Positions 52,268 through 60,895 of a DNA stretch of 64,000 nucleotides are shown piece by piece; position 1 is the stretch's first letter, and every line of letters begins with the position of its first letter. The DNA lies in assembly GCA_016934635.1 (NCBI GenBank), contig JAFGSK010000056.1:1-64000 (forward strand), read 5' to 3'. Under the pieces are notes generated by a model. The model did no database searches. It saw only the letters and a list, made by a program, of their open reading frames with translations, and was not told the DNA's origin. The position numbers and the translations under genes are program-made. This stretch comes from Caldifarciminota bacterium. Its GTDB lineage: Bacteria > Hydrothermota > Tepidihabitantia > B3-TA06.

Positions 52268-53338
52268 TTGAATAGACACCAGATGTTTAAGGAATTGACC
52301 GAGGCTTTTGGACCCTCCGGTTACGAAGATGACGTCCGAAAGATAATGATCCGGCACCTTGAGGCAACGACCGAGGTTTCGACTGACAGGCTTGGATCTG
52401 TGGTCGGGTTTCACGAAGGTGACCCTCGGGGCCCGAAGGTGCTTATCGCCGGTCATATGGACGAGGTGGGTTTCATGGTCAAGCAAGTAACCAAGCAAGG
52501 ATACATAAATTTTTTACCGGTAGGCGGATGGTGGCCTCAGGTACTTTTGAGCCAGCGAGTAAAGGTTCGTACGCGCAAGGGTGACTTTGAAGGCATCATA
52601 GGATCCAAGCCTCCCCACATGATGAAGGACGAGGAGCGCAAAAAACCGCCTGAGATGGATAATCTTTTCATCGACGTTGGTGTGGTAGGAGAAAAGGGTG
52701 CAGCTGAGATAGATGCACGTCCGGGCGACCCCATCGTGCCGGTGGGAGACTTCAGTGCGCTTGAGAACGGGGTTCTGGCCGCAAAGGCCTGGGACAACCG
52801 TATAGGCTGCGCCGTAGTTGCCGAGATGGCCGCAGATATAAAAAAGGGACTGAAAACCCATCCAAACAGGCTTTACCTCGCTGCGTCGGTGCAGGAAGAG
52901 GTGGGATTGAGAGGAGCCAGAACACTTGCAGGGCTGATCGAGCCGGATATAGCGATAGCGCTCGACGTATCCCTGGCTTACGATATGCCCGGTGGGGATT
53001 CAGACGCAGTGGAGAAGTTCGGCAGCGGAGCCGCCATACTCGTTTCGGACTCAACAATGATACCTAACATCAAACTCCGTAACTTTGTAATAGATGTCGC
53101 CGAGTCAGAAGGCATAAAATATCATCTAACTTCACTTCGCGGCGGTTACGATACAGGAGCGATACACACCACAAAGATAGGTGTGCCCTCGCTTGCTCTT
53201 GGATTGCCCTCCCGTTACATCCATTCCCACGTCTCGGCAATCTACGAGGAAGACTACGTAGCTCTTCTGGAACTTGTTAAAGCCGTGGTCAAACGTCTGG
53301 ACGCCGCTAAACTTACTGAAATAGCCAATTTCTCATGA
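52268..53338 (+). CDS. M42-family metallo-aminopeptidase-like protein
   Basis: TTG 52268 has AGGAGG five bases upstream, so I use it; the product is 356 residues. LIAGHMDEVGFMV, AKAWDNRIGC, SVQEEVGLRGA, IALDVSLAYD and HTTKIGVPSLALGLPSRYIH supply the metal and catalytic residues of M42 (FrvX-like) dinuclear peptidases. These proteins often act as tetrahedral aminopeptidases or glycosyl hydrolases, so exact substrates are uncertain. It is likely cotranscribed with gyrB. Confidence 0.88.
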   Translation: MNRHQMFKELTEAFGPSGYEDDVRKIMIRHLEATTEVSTDRLGSVVGFHEGDPRGPKVLIAGHMDEVGFMVKQVTKQGYINFLPVGGWWPQVLLSQRVKVRTRKGDFEGIIGSKPPHMMKDEERKKPPEMDNLFIDVGVVGEKGAAEIDARPGDPIVPVGDFSALENGVLAAKAWDNRIGCAVVAEMAADIKKGLKTHPNRLYLAASVQEEVGLRGARTLAGLIEPDIAIALDVSLAYDMPGGDSDAVEKFGSGAAILVSDSTMIPNIKLRNFVIDVAESEGIKYHLTSLRGGYDTGAIHTTKIGVPSLALGLPSRYIHSHVSAIYEEDYVALLELVKAVVKRLDAAKLTEIANFS

Positions 53339-53351
53339 AGGAGGAGATAAC

Positions 53352-55412
53352 GTGAAAGAACCTGGTAAGATTCGTACATTCGGATTCTTCGGCCACGGCG
53401 GATCAGGCAAGACTACCCTGGCTGATGCGGTACTTTTCTTTACAGGAGCCAATACAAGGCAAGGGAAAGTAGACTCAGGAACTTCGATATTCGACTTCGA
53501 CGATGCGGAAATAGAACGAAAGGTAAGCCTGAATCTTGCCCTGGCATCCTGTGAGCATAATGGGATACAGTTTCACCTGGTCGATACACCAGGGTACGCA
53601 GACTTTACGGGTGAGATGATTGCCGGTGTCAAGGCGGTTGATACCGGTGTAGTCGTAATAGACGCCGGTGAAGGTATCGGTGTGGGGACGGAGATGAGTT
53701 GGAAGCGACTGATAAACGAGAAAAAAGGGAAAGCCATCTTCATCAACAAGCTGGCCAAGCCCGACACCGACTTTGGGGCAATGTTCAATCAGATGGTCGA
53801 AGCCTACGGAACCTCGGTTGCCCCGGTGTCTATACCCATTGGAACCGGCCCGAACCACAAAGGTGTAGTTTGTCTTCTCGCGGAAAAAGCATATCTGACT
53901 AAGGACGGAAAGACCGAGGAAGCGCCCATCCCGGAAGAGGTCAAGGCTGATTTCGATAAATACAGGGAGAAGCTCATCGAGGCGGTGGCCGAACTGGACG
54001 AAGGACTTCTCGAGAGCTACCTTGAGGGCAACGTGCCAACACTCGATCAGTTGAAACCCGTTCTCAAGAAGGGTATTGCCGAAGGGGCGATCTTCCCGCT
54101 CTTTGCAGGTGACGCCCTGACCATGACCGGCCTACATCCCTTCGTCACCTTTGTATCTGAATACTTCCCTTCACCAGCGGAAATTCAGCCGATTAAGATC
54201 AAGAAAGGCGAGGAAGAGAGGGAATTCGACCCCAAGGATTCCTCCGATACGGTAGCCTACGTTTTCAAGACGGTATCCGACCCTCACCTTGGCGACCTCC
54301 TGTACGTTCGTGTTTTCTCAGGTGAAATCTCATCCGGGTCCAACCTCAAGAACATCGACAAGAGTTCCTCCGAGCGGATCGGGCAGATACTTGCCATTCA
54401 AGGCAGGGAAAGGACAGAAACACCCAAGCTTGGTCCAGGCATGATAGGCGGGCTTGTCAAGCTCAAGAACACCCATACCGGGGATACCCTCACGTCCGGA
54501 CCTCAGGTCTCCTTGGGCGCAATCCAGTTCCCGACGCCTCCCATCTCAGTAGCCATAGTTCCGAAGTCAAAGGGCGACGAGGAAAAGGTCTCGAACGCAC
54601 TTGCCCGAATCCATGACGAAGACCCCACCTTCGTGTACAGGTTCGACCCCGAGCTCAAGCAGCAGATCATATCCGGCATGGGGGAACTTCACCTGGACGT
54701 TGTCCTCTCGAAGCTCAAGACCCGCTACGGCGTATCGGTGGATACCAAAAAGCCCCGCATCGCCTACCGGGAAACCATAACCCAAGAGGCAACGGCCCAG
54801 GGCCGCCACAAGAAGCAGTCCGGGGGCCGGGGTCAGTTCGGCGACGTGTTCATTCGCCTTGAGCCTCTGCCACGCGGCGAGGGAGTGGTTTTCGAACAGA
54901 AGATATTCGGCGGGGCAGTGCCCAAGAACTTTCATCCAGCAGTCGAGAAAGGCGTTCGAGAATTCACCTCCCACGGCTATCTTGCCGGCTACCAGATGGT
55001 CGATTTAAAGGCCGTGCTCTACGACGGTTCCTACCATACGGTGGACTCCTCCGAAATCGCGTTCAAGCTTGCCGCCCAGATCGCTATGAAGGCCGCATGT
55101 GAGAAGGCAAAGCCCATTCTCTTAGAACCCATCCTCTACATCGAAGTAACCGTGCCTGAGGAGTTTATGGGCGACGTTATGGGCGATTTGAACTCCCGGC
55201 GTGGCAAGATACAGGGCATGGACACGGTCGGACGCAACCAGGTTGTCAAGGCTACAGTGCCCGAGGCGGAGATGTACAAGTACGCAACCACGTTGCGCTC
55301 CTTTACCCAGGGCCGCGGATTCTTTACCGCTTCCTTCGACCACTACGACCCGGTGCCCGCAGAGATTACACAGAAGGTCATCGCGGAAGCGAAGAAGGCA
55401 AAGGAAGAATAA
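53352..55412 (+). CDS. Elongation factor G-like translational GTPase
   Basis: The 686-residue protein has EF-G domains I-V. Walker A GHGGSGKT is at 14-21 and G3 DTPG at 78-81. G4, expected NKxD, reads NKLA at 132-135, so the base-specifying Asp is missing. It resembles the EF-G-like (EF-G2) branch rather than the canonical factor: there is no tuf or rps partner and the G2 region is shortened. It may act in ribosome rescue or recycling or have relaxed nucleotide specificity. Start is GTG 53352 with AAGGAGGAG upstream. A 31-nt hairpin follows. Confidence 0.85.
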   Translation: MKEPGKIRTFGFFGHGGSGKTTLADAVLFFTGANTRQGKVDSGTSIFDFDDAEIERKVSLNLALASCEHNGIQFHLVDTPGYADFTGEMIAGVKAVDTGVVVIDAGEGIGVGTEMSWKRLINEKKGKAIFINKLAKPDTDFGAMFNQMVEAYGTSVAPVSIPIGTGPNHKGVVCLLAEKAYLTKDGKTEEAPIPEEVKADFDKYREKLIEAVAELDEGLLESYLEGNVPTLDQLKPVLKKGIAEGAIFPLFAGDALTMTGLHPFVTFVSEYFPSPAEIQPIKIKKGEEEREFDPKDSSDTVAYVFKTVSDPHLGDLLYVRVFSGEISSGSNLKNIDKSSSERIGQILAIQGRERTETPKLGPGMIGGLVKLKNTHTGDTLTSGPQVSLGAIQFPTPPISVAIVPKSKGDEEKVSNALARIHDEDPTFVYRFDPELKQQIISGMGELHLDVVLSKLKTRYGVSVDTKKPRIAYRETITQEATAQGRHKKQSGGRGQFGDVFIRLEPLPRGEGVVFEQKIFGGAVPKNFHPAVEKGVREFTSHGYLAGYQMVDLKAVLYDGSYHTVDSSEIAFKLAAQIAMKAACEKAKPILLEPILYIEVTVPEEFMGDVMGDLNSRRGKIQGMDTVGRNQVVKATVPEAEMYKYATTLRSFTQGRGFFTASFDHYDPVPAEITQKVIAEAKKAKEE

Positions 55413-55417
55413 TTTCA

Positions 55418-55448
55418 CCCCAACCGGATACTTCGTCTCCGGTCGGGA
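55418..55448 (-). repeat. 31-nt hairpin family, copy F
   Basis: Minus-strand arms TCCCGACCGGAGAC and GTATCCGGTTGGGG with loop GAA; three mismatches. 5' flank is CCGGGGT, 3' flank TGAAAT. It begins 5 bp after the EF-G-like stop. Confidence 0.65.
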
Positions 55449-55565
55449 ACCCCGGAAGCAACAGGGCTCTGTTATTGTCTGACGGGTAGGATCAGTGGTC
55501 TACAAAGTTTTACAATTGTGAATCTTCTCCGCGTTGCGGAAAAGATCGGAAGAAAAGATCGAAGG

Positions 55566-55587
55566 TCAGCCTCAGGCTGGCTTTTTT
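55566..55587 (+). terminator. Intrinsic terminator after EF-G-like gene
   Basis: TCAGCC and GGCTGG arms with loop TCA are followed by T6. It ends the plus-strand run and sits 25 bp before the minus-strand radical-SAM stop. Confidence 0.75.
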
Positions 55588-55612
55588 CACCCTCTCCAGA
55601 CTAAAAAAAGGA

Positions 55613-56746
55613 TTAATTCCGATCTTCTATGAGCGATATGATCGGATAGACTGCATTATAGTGTTTTTGGATAAACATCGGTGCCCGTTTGCGATAAAGA
55701 CGTTCTCCGAGACGATCGACTATCGGGATGAGCAAACGCTCGGTTTCGCATAAAACAGGCGATACGGTATGAAGCATACCTGTAGTCTGGTAATTCAGGC
55801 ATGAGCAATTGTTGTTACATCGGGATTTGACCGCACATTCCATGCAAGCGTCGTCTGCTTTAGAGTGCATGTTGTACAGACGCTGACGTTCATTTTCATC
55901 AATCCCAGTGTACACATTACCCATAGTATACATACCCTTATTTGAGACGCCATCCGCTACAAACTGCACACATGGATAGATGTCTCCATCCGGCGCTATT
56001 GAAAGCTGGTATTTACCAAACGAGCAGCGGTAGCACAATGCATCTTCTCCTCGAATATGGGAGGAAAACTTTGTCTCGAACGATGAGAAGTAAAATTTGC
56101 GTTCCTCTAACGTCCAGCGTTCATAGAGCCGGGCGAGTTTGCGGTACTGCCTCTGTAACTCGGTAATGGTTTCATCTGTCCAGTCACCGGCGTAGTTGAG
56201 AGATGCTATTACGTACTTAAATCCCTTCTCTATAAGGAACTTGACGGATTCGGCGTAATACTGAACCGTTTCAGGGGTAACGGTCATAAGGATATTGGAA
56301 TACGGTTGATATTGAAGGAGTAAGTCCATCTTTGGTAAAAGTGCATCGAATGTGCCTTCGCCTGCGGTCGTTCGGCGGTGCTTGTCGTGCGCCTCCGCTA
56401 TACCGTCTAGACTCAGTGCAACCAGCAACCCGACTGAATTAGCGTATTGAAGAAAGTCTTCGTCCATCAGTAACCCGTTGGTGGAAATCTTGAAGTGAAA
56501 TGAGCAGCCTCGTTTACGCTCGAGCTGTTTGCATTTTGCGATGGTCGATTTGATGAGCGGAAGTTTCAACAGCGGTTCGCCGCCGAAGAATATCACACCT
56601 GTGTTAGCCGGGTACAGTTCCGAGGCAAATTCAACCGCTCTGTGGGCGGTCTCCTCGGTCATATCAATCCTGTTTACGGGCGGCGAGTAGCAGTAGGAGC
56701 AGCGCATGTTGCATCCTGTTGTGATATGAAGGGTTACGTGTATTAT
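55613..56746 (-). CDS. Radical-SAM/SPASM-type maturase-like protein
   Basis: The radical-SAM cluster is CNMRCSYCY; the first Cys is encoded upstream of the first ATG (56707), so that ATG cannot be the true start. In frame upstream only ATA codons precede TGA, at 56741-56746, next to a GGGGGTGA site overlapping the preceding stop; ATA start with coupling fits best (about 377 residues). GVIFFGGEPLL, SLDGIAEAHDKHR and a C-terminal Cys-rich SPASM region (CYRCSFG, CMECAVKSRCNNNCSC) match anaerobic sulfatase maturase and peptide-modifying enzymes. Its neighbours are two paralogous exported proteins, likely substrates or partners. Confidence 0.85.
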   Translation of the reverse strand: MIHVTLHITTGCNMRCSYCYSPPVNRIDMTEETAHRAVEFASELYPANTGVIFFGGEPLLKLPLIKSTIAKCKQLERKRGCSFHFKISTNGLLMDEDFLQYANSVGLLVALSLDGIAEAHDKHRRTTAGEGTFDALLPKMDLLLQYQPYSNILMTVTPETVQYYAESVKFLIEKGFKYVIASLNYAGDWTDETITELQRQYRKLARLYERWTLEERKFYFSSFETKFSSHIRGEDALCYRCSFGKYQLSIAPDGDIYPCVQFVADGVSNKGMYTMGNVYTGIDENERQRLYNMHSKADDACMECAVKSRCNNNCSCLNYQTTGMLHTVSPVLCETERLLIPIVDRLGERLYRKRAPMFIQKHYNAVYPIISLIEDRN

Positions 56747-57627
56747 TCACCCCCAGCTTGATCGAGCACACCGGTTTTCTTTAACCAGTAGATGAAATCA
56801 GAAATTTGTCTTTTTAGCAATTCGATCGATCTTTCTCTCGCCTCCAAATATAACGCTTGTTGTTCCTCCTGGTATTCTTCCGGTGTCTGCCCTTTGTTCA
56901 TACTGCTACCTTTAATACGGCACATGGGATCGTAGAATATGGCCACGTTATACTTCCCGCAATTCTCTAACTTCTCAGTAATATTCCCGGCAAGTGAGAC
57001 TGGCGAGAAGTAACTCACACTACTCCAACCTTCCTGCTTATAGAGACCCGTAACCAACTCATCATAATCGTAGTGTGATACGAACTCATAGCCCAATCCA
57101 AGTGTTCTGTTGAATCCATCTAAGTTGAGATTTTTCTCCACCGTATCCGGTTTTAGCCAATTATATCTAGCCATTGCAGTGTCAGGCTCGAAAGTGACTT
57201 CGTCGAGAGTAACTTCATCTGTGTCGAAAATAACACCTTGTTTTTTAAATTCCTCCTCAATAACTACACTTGCTTCCTCCTCAGATAAGAAAACAGGCGG
57301 TGCAACAACAATGCAACCTGCTGATCCCTGACCATCACCATGGATAAAGAGCGGCGCCACTTGCACTATGCTCTTGTCACGGGTTTGAGACTGTTCATTC
57401 TCAGCAATACCCTCATCCGACTCTACGACTTGACCCTGTTCAGTTTCCTGAGCAGTGACCTTACGTATTCCACCCCCCAACAGGAAGGCAGCCAGCGTAC
57501 CTGCGACCAGAGGTTTTGCCTTCCAGATAGCCGGTACGTTGTAGCGTAACAACTCAGGGTTGAGAACTGCAAACTCCCGCGTCGGGTAGAACGGCTCGGT
57601 GTAAATCTTGATCGGCTTTACTTTCAT
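56743..57627 (-). CDS. Membrane-anchored HGxGxGSxGC protein, paralogue 1
   Basis: The 294-residue protein starts KPIKIYTEPFYPTREFAVLN and continues with an almost invariant segment through about residue 52, including a hydrophobic stretch (KPLVAGTLAAFLLGG). After a variable acidic linker come IHGDGQGSAGC (Gly-rich, one Cys), PPVFLSEEEA and helices ending ISDFIYWLKKTGVL. The paralogue at 57637 shares the same blocks. It looks like a substrate or scaffold for the neighbouring radical-SAM enzyme. No known family. Its stop overlaps the next gene's ATA start. Confidence 0.75.
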   Translation of the reverse strand: MKVKPIKIYTEPFYPTREFAVLNPELLRYNVPAIWKAKPLVAGTLAAFLLGGGIRKVTAQETEQGQVVESDEGIAENEQSQTRDKSIVQVAPLFIHGDGQGSAGCIVVAPPVFLSEEEASVVIEEEFKKQGVIFDTDEVTLDEVTFEPDTAMARYNWLKPDTVEKNLNLDGFNRTLGLGYEFVSHYDYDELVTGLYKQEGWSSVSYFSPVSLAGNITEKLENCGKYNVAIFYDPMCRIKGSSMNKGQTPEEYQEEQQALYLEARERSIELLKRQISDFIYWLKKTGVLDQAGGE

Positions 57628-57636
57628 TTCTCCTCC

Positions 57637-58416
57637 TTATTCTGCCTCCAGTATTCCATGCTCCTTGACCCAGGAAATGAAATCTTGGACTTGATTACGA
57701 AGAAGTTCTTCAGATAATTCCTTTGTATCCGCTACTGGGTCGTAAAAGACACCCACATTCGTCCTGTTACCGGAAGATTTCTTTAATTGTTCGACTAAAC
57801 TGTCCGCTACACCTATAATATTGTAGCCATTCCCCGGTATCACCATCGGTATACTCCCTCCCATCTTGCAGCAGTCTTCTCGGGAGATAAATTCGTATCC
57901 GATTTTGAATTTTTCATTGTATCCATCCAAAACTACTTTAACCTTTCGAGTTTCACCCTTGTATTCAAATTCGTAAGTAAAGGTATCCTTAATTGTATCG
58001 TTTCCGTCAAAGGCAATCTTCTGTTTCTTCATCGCATCCTCAATTATCAGTCGTGCCTCACCTTCAGAAAGAAATACAGGCGGAGATATAGCCATACAGC
58101 CAATTGATCCATAGCCTCCTCCGTGAACGAACACCGGTGCAACTCTTGCGGCTGACGTCTCTGGAGCTTCATCACGTGTGGTTTCTTGAAGCTTAACTTT
58201 ATCCCCACTACTAACCTGAACTTGTTCTTCTGTGTTTTGAGCAACAATCTTACTCGTTACCCCACCCAGCAGGAACGCAGCCAACGTACCTGCTACTAAA
58301 GGCTTTGCCTTCCACACCGCCGGGACGTTGTAACGCAACAATTCAGGATTAAGGACTGCGAACTCCCGGGTAGGATAGTCTGGGAAGCCATAGGTTTTTA
58401 TCGGTTTTATCTCCAT
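57637..58416 (-). CDS. Membrane-anchored HGxGxGSxGC protein, paralogue 2
   Basis: ATG 58416 has GGAGG six bases upstream, giving 259 residues; a start at 58431 has none. The N-terminal 52 residues agree with paralogue 1 at about 47 positions, far above the rest of the protein. Then VHGGGYGSIGC, PPVFLSEGEARLII, GYEFISREDCC, NVGVFYDPV and ISWVKEHGIL. The pattern suggests a conserved leader-like region and a Gly/Cys segment that might be modified. It is the first gene of the minus-strand operon. Confidence 0.75.
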   Translation of the reverse strand: MEIKPIKTYGFPDYPTREFAVLNPELLRYNVPAVWKAKPLVAGTLAAFLLGGVTSKIVAQNTEEQVQVSSGDKVKLQETTRDEAPETSAARVAPVFVHGGGYGSIGCMAISPPVFLSEGEARLIIEDAMKKQKIAFDGNDTIKDTFTYEFEYKGETRKVKVVLDGYNEKFKIGYEFISREDCCKMGGSIPMVIPGNGYNIIGVADSLVEQLKKSSGNRTNVGVFYDPVADTKELSEELLRNQVQDFISWVKEHGILEAE

Positions 58417-58460
58417 AAGTAACCTCCTCAAGGGATTGTTCGCCCCTGATGTTTACCAGA

Positions 58461-58488
58461 AATATACTCGATTCCGTTAGAGTGTCAA
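58461..58488 (-). promoter_or_regulatory. Promoter of radical-SAM locus
   Basis: Minus strand TTGACA, 16-bp spacer, TATATT, 45 bp before the start at 58416. Confidence 0.65.
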
Positions 58489-58516
58489 GTCGAAATCCGT
58501 AATACTTACAGATTAG

Positions 58517-58544
58517 TTGACAATCCCTTCATCTTCCATATTGT
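58517..58544 (+). promoter_or_regulatory. Divergent promoter of surface-protein genes
   Basis: TTGACA, 16-bp spacer, TATTGT, 40 bp before the leader ORF ATG at 58585. Confidence 0.55.
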
Positions 58545-58584
58545 TATCCGGATAAGCTAAAAATCAGAAAGGAGAGCGTATTAT

Positions 58585-58632
58585 ATGCGCTTGAGTATAA
58601 CAAATCCCCAACAAACAATAGGAGGAAGTTGA
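58585..58632 (+). CDS. Possible 15-residue leader peptide
   Basis: ATG 58585, with AGGAGA nine bases upstream, opens a short frame MRLSITNPQQTIGGS ending TGA at 58630-58632. The TGA overlaps the next ATG (58632) as TGATG, and the frame contains the GGAGG ribosome site of that gene. It may couple translation. Confidence 0.35.
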   Translation: MRLSITNPQQTIGGS

Positions 58633-59783
58633 TGAAACGTGTATGTGCAATCATGCTGCTTCTGGGATTGGTGACTGCAGCATTCGCCCAGGGCAAGGAC
58701 GCCGTTATCGGTGACGGTGCGGAGAACACCGCGGACGGAGATTATGCTACCGTAAGCGGAGGTAAGGAAAACACGAGCCCCGGGTACGGTACGGTGATTG
58801 GTGGAGGTATAAGGAACCAGGCCACATCCAGATTCGTGACTGTCGCAGGCGGCACCTACAACCTGGGTTCGGGAGACAATACGACCATCTCGGGCGGACA
58901 ATCCAACCAGGCTGCGGCTAAAAGCACGGTAATAGGCGGTGGAGAAAACAACAAAGCACTTGGGTCTTGTACTGTGATCGCAGGAGGAAGTAAAAACGAG
59001 GCGACTGCAGACACCTCCACCATATGCGGCGGTGTCGAGAATAAGACGGAGGGTATGGGTTCGACCGTTGCCGGAGGCAGGCAGAACTTCGCAGGAGCCG
59101 TATGCGGTACGGTCGGCGGTGGGAACTTTAATCGGGTAGAAACCGAGTCCGAATACGGAACCGTTGCAGGCGGTGCAAACAATCGCGTGAGTCAGCCCTA
59201 TGCCACGGTGCCCGGCGGACTTTACAACAACGCCAACGGATTTGCGAGCTTTGCGGCAGGGCGCAAGGCTGCGGCAAACCATGCAGGATGTTTCGTCTGG
59301 GCAGACGCGCAGGATCGCTACATCGAGTCTCAAGATCGCAACCAGTTCATTGTCCGTGCACAGGGCGGAGTCTGGTTCGGGGACGACAGCTACCCTAATT
59401 TCAAAAAAGACGCCTTTATCCAGACCACGGCTAAGAACGCCTATCTTTCGAGAGAAACAGGGCAGTGGGAGATCCCGTCTGACCGCGATCTGAAGGAAGA
59501 TTTCGAGGCCGTCGACCAGAAGGATATCCTAGACAAGGTTGCCGAACTTCCTATTACCTCGTGGCGATACAAGGGTGAGGATGCGTCGGTGAAGCACCTG
59601 GGGCCTGTGGCGCAGGATTTTCATGCGACATTCGACCTGGGATCGAGCGGCACGAGTATAACCCCGACCGACCTGGACGGTGTAGCTCTTGCTGCAATAC
59701 AGGCTCTGGTTGTAGAACTTGAGGAAGCTGACGCAAGGATTGCAGAATTGGAAGAAAGACTCAATGCCCTGGAGGAAAAATAA
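58632..59783 (+). CDS. Surface protein with YadA-head-like repeats and S74 chaperone domain
   Basis: The 383-residue product has a signal peptide (LLLGLVTAAFAQG), then about 12 YadA head repeats (STVxGGxxNxA, GYGTVIGGG, TVAGGANNRVS). Residues about 275-370 match the peptidase S74 intramolecular chaperone of endosialidase family (SDRDLKEDFEAVDQKDIL; HLGPVAQDFHATF). A C-terminal coiled coil follows (IAELEERLNALEE). The chaperone normally folds a trimer and may cleave itself off. No outer-membrane anchor is visible, so export or attachment is by another route. It ends TAATG, coupled to the next gene. Confidence 0.85.
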   Translation: MKRVCAIMLLLGLVTAAFAQGKDAVIGDGAENTADGDYATVSGGKENTSPGYGTVIGGGIRNQATSRFVTVAGGTYNLGSGDNTTISGGQSNQAAAKSTVIGGGENNKALGSCTVIAGGSKNEATADTSTICGGVENKTEGMGSTVAGGRQNFAGAVCGTVGGGNFNRVETESEYGTVAGGANNRVSQPYATVPGGLYNNANGFASFAAGRKAAANHAGCFVWADAQDRYIESQDRNQFIVRAQGGVWFGDDSYPNFKKDAFIQTTAKNAYLSRETGQWEIPSDRDLKEDFEAVDQKDILDKVAELPITSWRYKGEDASVKHLGPVAQDFHATFDLGSSGTSITPTDLDGVALAAIQALVVELEEADARIAELEERLNALEEK

Positions 59784-60895
59784 TGAAAAAGATCCTCGAG
59801 TGTTTTTTTTCAGTAACCTTACTGGCTTTTTCCCTAGCCTGTTCCGAAGAACCCCCCGATGAAGTGTGGAATAAGACTTTTGACGGTGGATACGACGACC
59901 AGGCGTGGAGCGTAGAAGTAGACCCAAGCGGTAACGTATACGTGGTCGGTTTTTCCTATGACGGTTCATGGAACAACTTTCGAGCAATCAAGTATAATCA
60001 GAACGGAAACGTCCTATGGAATGAGACCTTCGGGATGCCTGGGTCGGCTAAGGCCTATGGAACGAGCATAGATGGAATTGGAAACCTCTACTTGGCAGGA
60101 ACAGTAGATGTGGGGGTCGACATTTACTGTATTGCTAAAATCTATCCCAACGGTGAGAGGGATTGGTACATAACTAAAGATGTAGGGGATTCCGAAGCGC
60201 ACGCTATTGCAGTTGACGCATCCGGCTTCATGTACGTTACAGGCCACCTGTTATCCGGCAGGACATGTACTACCTGGAAATTAAGTCCCTCCGGAGACGA
60301 TGTCTGGCTCGTAGATTTTTCCGACTACGATATCAACCGTGGATTCGGTATCGCCGTTGATCAGACAGGTGATATATACGTTGCCGGGATGGGTGGCGCC
60401 GAGGCGAACACTGACTTCCTGATCGTAAAATACGACTCCGATGGAGACTTCCAGTGGAACGAAAACTATGACCTTAGCGCTGAAGATACTGCGAGGGACG
60501 TGGTTGTAGATAACGCAGGTTATTTTTGTGTCACAGGCACTTGCAGTAATGGAAGCGATTCTGATTTTCTTACACTGAAGTATGATACATCCGGGGCTTT
60601 GGAATGGTCTAACCAGTATGACTCTGGTGCAGACGATGGTGGATACGGTGTAGCCATAGATGACAAGGGCAATGTTTACGTGACCGGTTACTCTCATAAT
60701 GGTTTCGATTACGATTACTTGACTCTGAAATACAACTCCAAGGGCAAGCTCATATGGGAAAAAACTTTTGACTCGGGCGTCGATGACATCGGTACCGGGA
60801 TTGCGGTAGACGGTGACGGATACGTTTACGTGACCGGTTATTGCGGGGACGCTTCAACCGAGGTATATGATTTCTGTACGATCAGGTACGAATGA
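59783..60895 (+). CDS. Lipoprotein with SBBP-type beta-propeller repeats
   Basis: The 370-residue protein has a lipoprotein signal (LLAFSLACSE, Cys near 20) and about seven repeats such as WSVEVDPSGNVYVVGFSYDG and IAVDGDGYVYVTGYCGD. The pattern is that of SBBP repeats, which form a propeller. It lacks the C-terminal sorting domain seen on the other repeat proteins. Its ATG overlaps the previous stop (TAATG), so the two make one transcript. Confidence 0.82.
   Translation: MKKILECFFSVTLLAFSLACSEEPPDEVWNKTFDGGYDDQAWSVEVDPSGNVYVVGFSYDGSWNNFRAIKYNQNGNVLWNETFGMPGSAKAYGTSIDGIGNLYLAGTVDVGVDIYCIAKIYPNGERDWYITKDVGDSEAHAIAVDASGFMYVTGHLLSGRTCTTWKLSPSGDDVWLVDFSDYDINRGFGIAVDQTGDIYVAGMGGAEANTDFLIVKYDSDGDFQWNENYDLSAEDTARDVVVDNAGYFCVTGTCSNGSDSDFLTLKYDTSGALEWSNQYDSGADDGGYGVAIDDKGNVYVTGYSHNGFDYDYLTLKYNSKGKLIWEKTFDSGVDDIGTGIAVDGDGYVYVTGYCGDASTEVYDFCTIRYE

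Noticed and set aside
58700-59230. Possible direct-repeat array or CRISPR
   Set aside because: The repeats are in-frame protein repeats of YadA-head type, with no uniform spacer-repeat structure; no cas genes are seen in the window.
58581-59333. 250-codon open frame on the minus strand
   Set aside because: It lies antisense to the YadA-head repeats; its length comes from repeated codon patterns and it has no coherent protein motifs or convincing ribosome site.
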